In this document: positions 43,243 to 55,473 of the stretch, piece by piece
Position numbering within the stretch: position 1 is the first letter of the stretch
How the letters are laid out: each line of letters opens with the position of its first letter
Origin: CAVUCH01 sp963739995
GTDB taxonomy: Bacteria > Acidobacteriota > Vicinamibacteria > Vicinamibacterales > JAENWD01
Length of the DNA: 64,000 bases
NCBI GenBank assembly: GCA_963739995.1
Contig: CAVUCH010000017.1
Span: 124,001-188,000, forward strand
Direction of reading: 5' to 3'
The notes under the pieces: model-generated
Told to the model about the DNA's origin: nothing
What the model saw: only the letters and a program-made list of their open reading frames with translations
The model's database searches: none
Made by a program: the position numbers and the translations under genes

Positions 43243-44568
43243 ATGCGGATCCTGTCCCTCACGGCGGGTGCCGGGCAGATGTACTGCGGGAGCTGCCTGC
43301 GGGACAACGCGCTCGCGGCCGAGTTGCTGGCGCGGGGGCACGACGTGCTCCTGCAGCCCGTCTACACGCCCACGCTGACGGACGAAGTAAATGTGAGCGG
43401 CAGCCATGTGCTGATGGGAGGTATCAGCGTCTACCTCGCCCAGAAGGTGCCCCTTTTCAGGCACACGCCGAAATGGCTCGATCGTGTGTGGGATGCGCCC
43501 GGAGTGATCCGCGCGGCCACCAGGCGCGCCATCAGCACCGACCCCCACATGCTCGGCGACATGACCGTCTCGATGCTGCGCGGGGAAGGCGGCGCCTTCC
43601 GCAAGGAGATGGAGAAGCTCACCGACTGGCTCGCCGAGGAGCCTCCGCCGGACCTGACGGTGCTGCCGAACTCCCTGCTGATCGCGCTCGCCGCGCCGAT
43701 TGCACGAGCCACCCGCAGGCCGGTGGGAGTCACGCTGCAGGGAGAAGACCTGTTTCTGGATGGGCTCGAGGAGCCCTATCGCACGGAGTCTCTCCGGCTG
43801 ATGCGGGAGCACGCCACGGGCGTGGATGGGTTTTTCGCGGTCAGCGCCTTCTACGCGCCGGTCATGGCGCGTCTGCTCGACGTGGAGCCGAGCCGCATCA
43901 ACGTTATCCCGCTCGGCATCACGACACGGGACATCGAGCCGCGCGGCCCGCGCGATGCGGCACCGCCGCGGATCGGCTTCTTCGGACGGATCGCCCCGGA
44001 GAAGGGGCTGCACGTATTGTGTGAGGCGTATCGGGCGCTTCGACAGAGCGGGCGTCTGCCGCAGGCGACGCTCGAGGCCGGAGGATACCTGGCGCCCGAG
44101 CACCGACCGTATCTCCGGGGCATCGACAGCCAGATGCGGGCGTGGGGGCTTGCAGCCGAGTTCCACTACCACGGAGCGCTGGACCGCACGTCGAAGCTCG
44201 CGTTCATCCGCTCCCTCGACGTCTTCTCGATGCCCGCCACCTACGACGAGCCAAAGGCGCTCTCCGTCATCGAAGCGCTGGCCGCCGGCGTCCCCGTCGT
44301 CCAGCCGCGGCTCGGTGCCTTCCCCGAGATCATCGGGAACACCGGAGGCGGACTGCTCGTCCCGGCCGGCGATATCGACGCTCTGGCCGGTGGGATCGCG
44401 CGGGTGCTGCAGGATCCCGCGGAGTGGGCACACCTGTCGGCGGCGGGGGCGTCCGGGGCACGCACGCACTACAGCATCAGCCGCGCGGCCGACCGGGCGC
44501 TCGAGGTCTACGCCGCGCTCACCCGGACTGCGACCCAGGACTCTGCAGCTCGTGCTCGTTCTCACTGA
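43243..44568 (+). CDS. Glycosyltransferase family 4
   Basis: A 441-residue GT-B glycosyltransferase. The N-terminal domain starts MRILSLTAGAGQMYCGSCLRDNALAAELLARGHDV. The C-terminal donor domain has IGFFGRIAPEKGLHVL, the DVFSMPATYDEPKALSVIEALAAGVPVV signature with the acidic donor-binding Glu residues, and PRLGAFPEIIGNTGGGLLVPAGD. It transfers a sugar from a nucleotide donor; acceptor unknown. It lies between the LuxC-like gene (3 bp upstream) and the ABC ATPase gene, whose GTG start lies inside its last codons. This suggests translational coupling and a shared pathway, perhaps for a lipid-linked product. Confidence 0.9.
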   Translation: MRILSLTAGAGQMYCGSCLRDNALAAELLARGHDVLLQPVYTPTLTDEVNVSGSHVLMGGISVYLAQKVPLFRHTPKWLDRVWDAPGVIRAATRRAISTDPHMLGDMTVSMLRGEGGAFRKEMEKLTDWLAEEPPPDLTVLPNSLLIALAAPIARATRRPVGVTLQGEDLFLDGLEEPYRTESLRLMREHATGVDGFFAVSAFYAPVMARLLDVEPSRINVIPLGITTRDIEPRGPRDAAPPRIGFFGRIAPEKGLHVLCEAYRALRQSGRLPQATLEAGGYLAPEHRPYLRGIDSQMRAWGLAAEFHYHGALDRTSKLAFIRSLDVFSMPATYDEPKALSVIEALAAGVPVVQPRLGAFPEIIGNTGGGLLVPAGDIDALAGGIARVLQDPAEWAHLSAAGASGARTHYSISRAADRALEVYAALTRTATQDSAARARSH

Positions 44569-45223
44569 CGTCACGAAGCGCTACGACACGCCGCGCGGCC
44601 CCGTGGAGGTGCTCTCGCACGCATCGCTCACGCTGGCCTCGGGTGAAGCAGCCGCGATCATGGGACCCTCTGGAAGCGGCAAGAGCACGCTGCTCTACAT
44701 GCTGGGCGCGCTCGAGCCGCCGACGTCTGGTTCGATCACGCTGGACGGGCAGAACCCGTTCGAGCTCGCCGAGCCCCAGCTCGCGCGATTCCGGAACCGA
44801 TCCGTCGGCTTCGTGTTTCAGGACCACCTGCTGCTGCCGCAGTGTTCGGTACTCGAAAACGTGCTGACACCCACGCTGGTGGATGGGGAGCGCGACGCGG
44901 CTGCAGACCGCCTGCGCGCCGTCGCCCTGCTGGCGAGCGTGGGGCTCTCGCACCGGCTGGAGCATCATCCGGGCGAGCTTTCCGGCGGCGAGCGCCAGCG
45001 TGCGGCTCTCGCGCGGGCTCTCATCCGGAAGCCGCGGCTGCTCCTGTGTGACGAACCGACCGGCAACCTCGATCGCTCCACGGCCGCCGATGTCGCGGCC
45101 CTTCTCGTCGACCTCCACCGGCGGGAAGACGTCCTGCTGATTGTCGTCACACATAGTGCGCCGCTCGCCGAGTGCCTTCCCACCAGGTATGAGATTCACG
45201 ACGGCCGTCTCGCACCAGCCTGA
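44552..45223 (+). CDS. ABC transporter ATP-binding protein (LolD/MacB-type)
   Basis: A 223-residue ABC ATPase. Walker A is GPSGSGKST, the Q-loop is in GFVFQDHLLLP, the signature is LSGGERQRAALARAL, and Walker B is LLLCDEPTGNLD, ending with the H-loop VVTHS. The VFQDHLLLP and NLDRST segments are those of the LolD/MacB/FtsE group, which work with FtsX-type permeases as mechanotransmitters rather than classic exporters. GTG 44552 overlaps the glycosyltransferase end by 17 bp. The permease gene begins 5 bp downstream. Confidence 0.92.
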   Translation: MLVLTDVTKRYDTPRGPVEVLSHASLTLASGEAAAIMGPSGSGKSTLLYMLGALEPPTSGSITLDGQNPFELAEPQLARFRNRSVGFVFQDHLLLPQCSVLENVLTPTLVDGERDAAADRLRAVALLASVGLSHRLEHHPGELSGGERQRAALARALIRKPRLLLCDEPTGNLDRSTAADVAALLVDLHRREDVLLIVVTHSAPLAECLPTRYEIHDGRLAPA

Positions 45224-45228
45224 CCGCG

Positions 45229-48200
45229 ATGCGACTGCCAACCCTTTCGTGGCGCGGCGCCAGCTACTACCGGCGGACGAACCTCGCGGTGGTGTTGGGG
45301 ATCGCATGCGCCGTCACGGTGCTCGCCGGAGCGCTGATGGTCGGCGAGTCGGTGCGCGCGAGCCTGCGGGAGCTCTCGCTGGCGCGGCTTGGCCGGGCGG
45401 ATGTCGTGGTCGCCTCCGAGACCTACTTCCGCGAGACGCTGGCGGCCGATCTCGGGCGCGGGGGCACGACGGCGGCTCCGATCCTGCTCGCCGAAGCAGT
45501 CGTGACGAATGAACGCTCGCGCCAGCGTGCCTCGCGTGTGCAGGTGGTCGGCGTCGACGAGCGGTTCTGGACCTTTCATCAGGTCACGCCCCCGGCCATG
45601 CGCGGCGCCGACGCGTGGATGAGTCCTGGACTCGCACGAGAACTGTCATGGCAGGTGGATGACGCACTCATCGTCCGGACGAGAAAGGCGTCCGCCATCC
45701 CGGCCGAGTTCCTGCATGGCCGCCGCGATGAACCGGGCCGTGCGATGCGGCTGCGCGGCGCCGGCATCCTTTCGCGTCACGCGCTCGGCGAGTTCAGCTT
45801 ACGTCCACAACAGGGCGAGGTGCGCACGCTCATCGTCCGCGTGTCGCAGCTGCAGCGCGAGCTCGACCTGGCCGGCCGCGTGAATACGGTACTGCTGACT
45901 GGGGATCGCAGCGCAGCGGAAGCAGCGTTTCGTGCGCACGCCACGCTCGACGACCTCGGCGTGAGGGTGCGCGCCGTCGCGGCGGCGGAGCTCGCTGTCG
46001 AATCCGAGCGCGGCCTTCTGGACGACGTGACTGCGCGCGTGGCGACGGACGTTGCGGCACGCGCGGGCGTGGCCGCCACCCCGATGTTTACCTACGTCGT
46101 GAACACGATTCGCACGTCCGATCGCACCGTCCCGTATTCGCTCGTCACGGGCGTGAGCAGCGACGCGTTCTTCGAGAAGGGGCAGCCGGTGAGCGGCGCT
46201 CCCCCGATCGCGCTGAACGAGTGGGCGGCCGAAGAGCTGCGCGCCACACCGGGGGATCGCGTCACCATCGAATTCTATGTCTGGGCTGCGACTGGACGGC
46301 TGGAGACACGTTCGGCGGAAATGAGGCTGGCCCGGATCGTGCCCATGACAGCCGCCGACCGTGATTTCGCGCCGTTCTTCCCGGGGATCAGCGACACCGA
46401 CAGCCTGTCGGACTGGGATCCGCCGTTCCCGGTCGACCTCTCCAGGGTCGGCCGGCCCGACGAGGCCTACTGGGAGCGGTATCGCACGCTGCCCAAAGGC
46501 TTCGTCCCGCTCGCCGTCGCACAGGATCTGTGGGGTACGAGGTGGGGCAGGCTGACCGCCGTGCGGCTCACCGGTGTGCCGGACGGGGGCGCTGCCCTCA
46601 CCCGCGCGCTTCGGGATCGGCTCGCACCTGTCCTCTCCGGCGTGGTTGTCGTTCCGGTGCGGCAGGAAGCGATCCGCGCCTCGACGGGCGCAACGGATTT
46701 CGGCGCCTATTTCACCTATTTCAGCTTCTTCATCACCGCCTCCGCCCTGCTCCTGTCGGGCCTGTTCTTCCGCCTGGGACTCGAGCAGCGCCTCCAGGAG
46801 GTGGGCCTGCTGCGCGCGATCGGCTACTCGCCAGGCCGGTTGCGAGCGCTGTTCCTCATGGAGGCCGGACTCCTGGCGGCGATTGGCAGCGTGTTGGGTG
46901 TCTTCGGTGCGCTCGGCTACGCCTGGCTGATCATGGCGGGGCTGCGCACATGGTGGGTGGGAGCGGTCGGCACGACGCTGCTCGAACTGCACCCGTCATG
47001 GTTTGCGATGGCAGCTGGCGTCGGGGGCGGGGCCGCCGCTGGATTGCTGACGATCCTCTATACCCTCCGGGCGTTCCGCCGGGCATCACCGCGCGCGCTC
47101 TTGACGGGTGACGTGACGGATGCGCTGAAACCTCGGCATCGCAGCGCGCGTGCGTTCCGCGTCGCCGCCGTGACGCTTGCCGGCACGGCCGCGCTCCTGA
47201 CCGCGCTCGCGGCCGCCGATCGCATCGACGATGCCGCCGGCTTTTTCGGGGCCGGCTCGCTGCTGCTCGGCGCGGCACTCTGCACGTTCGCCTATCGGCT
47301 CGCTGCCCGGCCGCGGCGCGACCTCGATGGCACAAGCGCGATGCCGGTGGTGTGGCTTGGTCTGCGCTACGCGTCGTTTCGCCGGGGCAGGAGCGTGCTG
47401 TCGGCCGCGCTGATCGCTGGAGCCGTGTTCCTGGTGGTCTCCGTCGAAGCGTTTCGCCGTGACGTCCCTGCCACCCCGGCCGATCGTCGCTCCGGCACCG
47501 GCGGTGCGTCACTGGTTGCGGAGTCGCTGCTGCCGATCATCCACGACCCCGAGAGTGCCGCGGGACGTGAGGCGTTGAACCTGCGCCGGGAGGACGGGGA
47601 TGCGCTGCCGCCGTTTTCATTCACGGCCTTCCGGTTGAGCGAAGGCGACGACGTCAGCTGCGTGAATTTGTACCGGCCGCAGCGGCCAAGACTGATCGGG
47701 GCGCCCGCGCATTTCATCATGGCGAACCGGTTCTCTTTCAAGGCCACCCTTGCCGCCTCTGTGGAGGAGCGCGAGAATCCCTGGCTGATGCTGCGCCGCC
47801 GTGAAGAGGACGGGGCAGTACCCGCGATCGCGGATGCGACGTCGCTCCAGTACGTGCTGCACCGGGCGATCGGGGACGAACTGGACACCGGCAGGGTTGA
47901 CGCCAATGGCCACCCCATCCGACTGCGGATCGTCGCGTCTCTCGCCGACAGCGTGCTGCAGGGCGAGATCGTCATCGCCGACGAGCAGTTCCGCCGGACG
48001 CTGCCGGACGAAGAAGGGTATCGCTTCTTCCTCGTGGACATCGCCGGCTCGCCGCCCGTCAGCGTCGCGGCGGCAGTGGCACGCGAGGGCCAGGTGGCGG
48101 CACACCTCGAAGAGCGGCTGTCGGATTTCGGGTTCGACGCCACCAATGCGGCGGATCGCCTGGCCGCCTATCACCGCGTCGAGAACACGTACCTGTCCAC

Positions 48201-48567
48201 CTTTCAGGCGCTCGGTGCGCTCGGGCTGCTGCTGGGCACAATCGGCCTCGGTGCGATTGCCGTCCGGAACGTCCTGGAGCGGCGGCGAGAGCTTGCTCTG
48301 CTGCGGGCCGTGGGCTACCGCGCCGGCGATCTTCGCACGGTGGTGCTTGCGGAGAACGCCCTGCTCCTGATCGTGGGGATCGGGTCCGGCATTGCGGCCG
48401 CACTGCTCGCCATCGCACCGGTGCTGATGGATCGCGGCGGCCGTCCGCTGACGTGGTCGGTCGCGGCACTCGTCCTCGCGGTGCTGGCCGCGGGACTCGG
48501 GTCGTCGGCGATCGCGGCGCGCGCGACGGCACGCGCGTCGCTGCTCTCGTCACTGCGATCGGAGTGA
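45229..48567 (+). CDS. Large FtsX-family ABC permease
   Basis: A 1112-residue permease, about twice the length of LolC/MacB membrane subunits, with two FtsX-type membrane modules. Helix 1 is NLAVVLGIACAVTVLAGALMVG, followed by a large periplasmic domain. The first three-helix module lies near residues 495-615 (FFITASALLLSGLFFRLG, LLAAIGSVLGVFGALGYAWL, FAMAAGVGGGAAAGLLTIL), then helices near 645-690. A second periplasmic domain precedes a C-terminal module near 985-1105 (FQALGALGLLLGTIGLGAIAVRNVLERRRELALLRAVGY, LLLIVGIGSGIAAALLAI, VAALVLAVLAAGLGSS). It pairs with the adjacent ATPase. Proteins of this shape are often described as YbbP/FtsX-like permeases; the substrate is unknown, and the LuxE/LuxC/GT4 neighbours hint at a lipid. 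Confidence 0.88.
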   Translation: MRLPTLSWRGASYYRRTNLAVVLGIACAVTVLAGALMVGESVRASLRELSLARLGRADVVVASETYFRETLAADLGRGGTTAAPILLAEAVVTNERSRQRASRVQVVGVDERFWTFHQVTPPAMRGADAWMSPGLARELSWQVDDALIVRTRKASAIPAEFLHGRRDEPGRAMRLRGAGILSRHALGEFSLRPQQGEVRTLIVRVSQLQRELDLAGRVNTVLLTGDRSAAEAAFRAHATLDDLGVRVRAVAAAELAVESERGLLDDVTARVATDVAARAGVAATPMFTYVVNTIRTSDRTVPYSLVTGVSSDAFFEKGQPVSGAPPIALNEWAAEELRATPGDRVTIEFYVWAATGRLETRSAEMRLARIVPMTAADRDFAPFFPGISDTDSLSDWDPPFPVDLSRVGRPDEAYWERYRTLPKGFVPLAVAQDLWGTRWGRLTAVRLTGVPDGGAALTRALRDRLAPVLSGVVVVPVRQEAIRASTGATDFGAYFTYFSFFITASALLLSGLFFRLGLEQRLQEVGLLRAIGYSPGRLRALFLMEAGLLAAIGSVLGVFGALGYAWLIMAGLRTWWVGAVGTTLLELHPSWFAMAAGVGGGAAAGLLTILYTLRAFRRASPRALLTGDVTDALKPRHRSARAFRVAAVTLAGTAALLTALAAADRIDDAAGFFGAGSLLLGAALCTFAYRLAARPRRDLDGTSAMPVVWLGLRYASFRRGRSVLSAALIAGAVFLVVSVEAFRRDVPATPADRRSGTGGASLVAESLLPIIHDPESAAGREALNLRREDGDALPPFSFTAFRLSEGDDVSCVNLYRPQRPRLIGAPAHFIMANRFSFKATLAASVEERENPWLMLRRREEDGAVPAIADATSLQYVLHRAIGDELDTGRVDANGHPIRLRIVASLADSVLQGEIVIADEQFRRTLPDEEGYRFFLVDIAGSPPVSVAAAVAREGQVAAHLEERLSDFGFDATNAADRLAAYHRVENTYLSTFQALGALGLLLGTIGLGAIAVRNVLERRRELALLRAVGYRAGDLRTVVLAENALLLIVGIGSGIAAALLAIAPVLMDRGGRPLTWSVAALVLAVLAAGLGSSAIAARATARASLLSSLRSE

Positions 48568-48663
48568 CTGGTGCCGAAAAGGTCGGGTGCAGTTCGCGTG
48601 CGCACGGGCTTGCGCCGCGCGGTCGAAACGGGGTACGAACACCGATGTCATCTGGAGGTTCGC

Positions 48664-49944
48664 GTGCGTAACGTCGTCAGTTGTATCGCTTGTGCCTGTC
48701 TGATTGGCGCCGCCGTCGCGCCCTTGGGGGCCGAGAACTGGCCGCAGTGGCGCGGGCCGCGCCTGAATGGCGTCAGCGCCGAGCGCGGGGTGCCGGTGAC
48801 CTGGTCCAAGACCGAGGGCCTCGCCTGGACGCTCTCGATGCCCGAGTTCTCCGGGTCGACCCCGGTGGTCTGGGGCGATCGAATATTCCTGAACACCGCA
48901 GACGGCGACAAGCTGCAGCTCTGGGCGGTCGACCGCGCCAACGGCGGCGTGGTCTGGAAGGGCGAGCTCGGAGGCGGCAACTTCAAGATCCGGAAGCAGA
49001 ACATGTCGTCACCGTCACCGGTCACCGACGGCCGCAACGTGTGGGTCATGACCGGCACCGGCGTGGTCAAGGCGTTCGACTTCGGCGGCCGTGAGCTCTG
49101 GGCACGTGACATCCAGAAGGACTACGGGACGTTCGGCCTGAACTGGGGGTACGGATCGTCTCCCCTCCTGCACGGCGACGCCCTCTACATCCAGGTGCTG
49201 CACGGAATGAAGACGGACGACCCGTCGTACGTCCTGCGGCTCGACAAGGCGACTGGCAAGACACTGTGGCGCGTGGAGCGTCCGACGCCCGCCGAGCAGG
49301 AGTCGCCCGACGCCTACACCACGCCGGGGCTGCTCCGCTACGGCTCCAGCACCGAGGTCGTCGTGCTCGGCGGCGACGTGGTCACGGGCCACGATCCGGC
49401 CACTGGTAAGGAATTGTGGCGGTCGGGAGGGTTGAACCCCGAGAACAATCCCTTCAACCGGATGATCGCCTCTCCGGTCGTCTTCGACGGTGTGGTCTAC
49501 ACGCCGTCGCGTGTGAAGCCGCTGCTCGCGCTGAAGGCGGGCGGACGCGGAGACATCACAGGGTCACACCGGTTGTGGTCCTTCGATCGGGGTCCCGACG
49601 TGCCGACGCCGGTGACCGATGGTGAATACTTCTACATCGTGGACGACCGGGGCGTTGTGCACTGCCTCGAGGCGCGAACGGGCAAGGTCGTCTACGGACC
49701 CGAACGGCTGAAGCCGGGCACGTACAGCAGCTCGCCCGTGCTGGCTGACGGCAAGATCTACGTCACGAACGAGGATGGCCTCACCAGTGTGTTCAAGGCG
49801 GGGCCCACGTTCGGAATCCTTGCCGAAAACGCGCTCGACGATTACTGTCTGAGCTCGATCGCGGTGTCGGACGGACAGCTGTTCATCCGCACCACGAGCG
49901 CGCTGTGGGCGATCGGGAAGCGCGCCGCGCAGGCGGCGCCGTAG
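48664..49944 (+). CDS. Secreted PQQ-like beta-propeller protein 1
   Basis: A 426-residue exported protein: signal peptide (VVSCIACACLIGAAVAPLGA), then the ENWPQWRGP motif at the start of the mature chain and six or more blades of the form SxPVxxGxxxxV (STPVVWGDRIFL, SSPSPVTDGRNVWV, SSPLLHGDALYI, ASPVVFDGVVYT, PTPVTDGEYFYI, SSPVLADGKIYV). This is the fold of BamB and PQQ dehydrogenases, but no PQQ-binding Cys-Cys or catalytic residues were recognised, so an enzymatic role is not supported. GTG 48664 has GGAGG 5 bp upstream. It is the first of six paralogues in this end of the window. Confidence 0.88.
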   Translation: MRNVVSCIACACLIGAAVAPLGAENWPQWRGPRLNGVSAERGVPVTWSKTEGLAWTLSMPEFSGSTPVVWGDRIFLNTADGDKLQLWAVDRANGGVVWKGELGGGNFKIRKQNMSSPSPVTDGRNVWVMTGTGVVKAFDFGGRELWARDIQKDYGTFGLNWGYGSSPLLHGDALYIQVLHGMKTDDPSYVLRLDKATGKTLWRVERPTPAEQESPDAYTTPGLLRYGSSTEVVVLGGDVVTGHDPATGKELWRSGGLNPENNPFNRMIASPVVFDGVVYTPSRVKPLLALKAGGRGDITGSHRLWSFDRGPDVPTPVTDGEYFYIVDDRGVVHCLEARTGKVVYGPERLKPGTYSSSPVLADGKIYVTNEDGLTSVFKAGPTFGILAENALDDYCLSSIAVSDGQLFIRTTSALWAIGKRAAQAAP

Positions 49945-50012
49945 GCTTCATCAGTTCTTCAGTTCGGGTGCGGACCGCGGCGGCGGGCCCCGCACCCTCA
50001 TCGGAGGCATGC

Positions 50013-50465
50013 ATGGCTTGGCTCGTGTTCGTGGCAGGCGCGGTTCTGTCGTGGGGCACCTACGGCGTCCTGCTGCACCAGGGCCAGGTGAGGCTCGGTC
50101 CGCTTCGCGCGTTGCTGTGCGTCGGGATCGCGTACTTCCTGATCGGTGTTCTGGTGCCGGTTGCGGTGCTGGGTTACCAGAGCAACCTGGGAGCCAAGGG
50201 CTTCACGACGGCGGGCACGACGGCGGCGACCGTCGCAGGAGCGCTGGGCGCACTGGGCGCTGTCTGCATCATCTACGCGTTCCGCGCCGGAGGACTCCCC
50301 CTCTATGTCATGCCCCTGGTGTTCGGGGGCGCGCCGCTCGTCAACGTGCTGACGTCGATGGTGCTGCACCCGCCGAAGGCAGCGCCCAGTCCCATGCTGT
50401 TCGTCGGCTTCCTGCTGGCGGCGATAGGGGCGGGGATGGTGCTGTACTACCGGCCGGCGTCCTAG
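50013..50465 (+). CDS. Five-helix membrane protein (half-DMT-like)
   Basis: A 150-residue hydrophobic protein with five predicted helices (WLVFVAGAVLSWGTYGVLL, LLCVGIAYFLIGVLVPVAVL, VAGALGALGAVCIIYAF, LYVMPLVFGGAPLVNVLTSM, LFVGFLLAAIGAGMVLYY). The pattern recalls half of a drug/metabolite transporter (EamA) protein, but a specific family was not recognised. ATG 50013 has GGAGG 5 bp upstream. It lies 68 bp after propeller 1 and is convergent with the TonB-dependent receptor. Confidence 0.75.
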   Translation: MAWLVFVAGAVLSWGTYGVLLHQGQVRLGPLRALLCVGIAYFLIGVLVPVAVLGYQSNLGAKGFTTAGTTAATVAGALGALGAVCIIYAFRAGGLPLYVMPLVFGGAPLVNVLTSMVLHPPKAAPSPMLFVGFLLAAIGAGMVLYYRPAS

Positions 50466-50506
50466 CGACGCGCCTCACTTGTTGTCCAGACGTCCAGACC
50501 AGCGGG

Positions 50507-53659
<3,153 letters not shown>

Positions 53660-53702
53660 GCTATAAAGACGTCGCCCCGCGAACTCGTGGTTCGGAGACA
53701 CC

Positions 53703-55067
53703 ATGGTACCTCTGACGCCAACACAATGGGTGATCTGCGCGATTGCCGCCATCGGCTTCGCGTTCGACATCTACGAAATTCTGATGCTGCCGCTCATCGC
53801 GCGGCCGGCCCTCATGGAGTTGACCGGCGCGGTCCCCGGCACGCCCGCGTTCAACTACTGGGTGGGCATGCTGTTCTGGATCCCGGCGATGGCGGGCGGC
53901 GTCTTCGGGCTCATCGGCGGCTACCTGGCCGACCGCTTCGGCCGCCGGCGCATCCTCGTGTGGAGCATCCTGCTCTATGCCGGGTCCGCCTGTGCTGCGG
54001 GCTACTCCACCTCCATCGGATGGCTGCTCTTCTTCCGCTGCACGACCTTCATCGGCGTCTGTGTCGAGTTCGTGGCCGCCGTTGCCTGGCTGGCCGAGCT
54101 GTTTCCCGACCCGAAACGGCGGGAGGCGGTCCTGGGCTACACGCAGGCGTTCTCCTCGGTCGGCGGCATCCTGGTCACGGGCGCCTACTTCCTGGCGGTC
54201 ACCTACGCCGAATCGCTGCCGGCGATCCATGGTGGCCACGCCCCCTGGCGGTACACGTTGATCTCCGGCCTCATCCCTGCGCTGCCGCTCATGATCGTTC
54301 GGCCGTTCCTTCCGGAGTCGCCCGTGTGGCGGGAGCGGAAGGCCGCCGGCACGCTCGCCCGCCCAAGCCTCGTGGCGATCTTCGCGCCCGAGTACCGGCG
54401 TACGACGATCGTGACCGCGTTGATGTTCGCGTGCAGCTACGGCGCGGCGTTTGGGGCCATCCAGCACACGCCGCGAATCGTGCCGGGCCTCGCGGAGGTC
54501 CGGGCCCTGCCGCGACCGCAGCAGGAACGGATCGTGAGCGCCGTGCAGTCGTACCAGGAGGTCGGCGGGCTGCTCGGACGTTTTGCGCTCGCGTTCCTGG
54601 CCGTTCGCATCGTCTCCAGGCGCCGGCTGCTGCGGACGTTCCAGGTGCCTGGCCTGCTCATCATCCCGCTCGTGTTCCTGTTTCCCGCCATGACCTCGCT
54701 CGAGGGACTCAAGTGGGGCATTTTCGCGGCCGGCTTCTTCACCGTGGCCCAGTTCAGCTTCTGGGGCAACTACCTGCCGCGCATGTATCCGGTGCACCTC
54801 CGCGGCACGGGTGAAGGATTCGCGGCCAACGTCGGCGGCCGCATGGTCGGCACGTCCGCGGCGCTGCTGACCACGACCCTGGCCAATCACGCGCCAGGAA
54901 GCTCGCCGTCGCAGAAGCTGGCCTATGCGGCCGCCGGCGTGGCGGCGCTCACCTACGGCATCGGCTGGCTCGCGAGCCACTGGTTGCCCGAACCCTCCAG
55001 TGAGGCGCTGCCCGAGCACACGGTCGCAGCACAGGACAGTCGCCTGGGCTCACGCGAGGCCCATTGA
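53703..55067 (+). CDS. MFS transporter
   Basis: A 454-residue major facilitator protein with about 12 helices. The loop 2-3 motif is GYLADRFGRRRILVW, with the acidic residue and RxGRR typical of the superfamily. FAFDIYEILMLPL in helix 1 and PESPVWRERKAAG at the central loop recall metabolite:H+ symporter groups (organic acids, sugars). The second half has YQEVGGLLGRFALAFLAVRIVSRRRLL and GEGFAANVGGRMVGT. The substrate is not predictable. The start is 43 bp from the divergent receptor gene. The stop overlaps the ATG of the next gene (TGATG). Confidence 0.92.
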   Translation: MVPLTPTQWVICAIAAIGFAFDIYEILMLPLIARPALMELTGAVPGTPAFNYWVGMLFWIPAMAGGVFGLIGGYLADRFGRRRILVWSILLYAGSACAAGYSTSIGWLLFFRCTTFIGVCVEFVAAVAWLAELFPDPKRREAVLGYTQAFSSVGGILVTGAYFLAVTYAESLPAIHGGHAPWRYTLISGLIPALPLMIVRPFLPESPVWRERKAAGTLARPSLVAIFAPEYRRTTIVTALMFACSYGAAFGAIQHTPRIVPGLAEVRALPRPQQERIVSAVQSYQEVGGLLGRFALAFLAVRIVSRRRLLRTFQVPGLLIIPLVFLFPAMTSLEGLKWGIFAAGFFTVAQFSFWGNYLPRMYPVHLRGTGEGFAANVGGRMVGTSAALLTTTLANHAPGSSPSQKLAYAAAGVAALTYGIGWLASHWLPEPSSEALPEHTVAAQDSRLGSREAH

Positions 55068-55435
55068 TGCACCCAATGACCACGTTCCTGCTCGCGCTGC
55101 TCGTGCCCGGAGTGCCGGGCGGCAGCGCTCCGGTCGATGCGCAGGTCCCGCTAGCCGAGGTGCGCAACGCGGAGGCATTCCTCCGTGCGCGGCCGGATAC
55201 ACCCCTGGCGCCGTTCGCGTATCTGTGGATCCAGCACCGTCAGCGGGCAGCGTTCGAACTGGACACAGGGGCCGAGGCACGCGTACGGGCAGCGCGCAAA
55301 TACCAGACGTTTCTGAACCGCGCGCGCGCCGCCTCGCTGCCGCTGGTCGTGTCGCTCGCGGAGGCGATCGATGCGCAACCGTTCGTCTACCGGGATGTCG
55401 AAGTCCACCCCAGGGACGTCCTGCCAGCCGGCTGA
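55067..55435 (+). CDS. Small secreted hypothetical protein
   Basis: A 122-residue protein translationally coupled to the MFS gene (the A of the TGA stop is the first base of the ATG). It has a short hydrophobic start (MTTFLLALLVPGVPGGSAP) that may be a signal peptide, then an alpha-helical, basic body (ARPDTPLAPFAYLWIQHRQRAAFEL, ARKYQTFLNRARAA) and the C-terminal IDAQPFVYRDVEVHP. No family recognised. Confidence 0.65.
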   Translation: MHPMTTFLLALLVPGVPGGSAPVDAQVPLAEVRNAEAFLRARPDTPLAPFAYLWIQHRQRAAFELDTGAEARVRAARKYQTFLNRARAASLPLVVSLAEAIDAQPFVYRDVEVHPRDVLPAG

Positions 55436-55446
55436 TGCCCATGATG

Positions 55447-55464
55447 AGCGGCCGGTCGGCCGCT
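55447..55464. terminator. Hairpin between convergent genes
   Basis: AGCGGCC-GGTC-GGCCGCT, a perfect 7-bp stem in the 38-bp gap between the small secreted protein and propeller 2. No T-tract on either side. Confidence 0.5.
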
Positions 55465-55473
55465 GCGGGTCGT

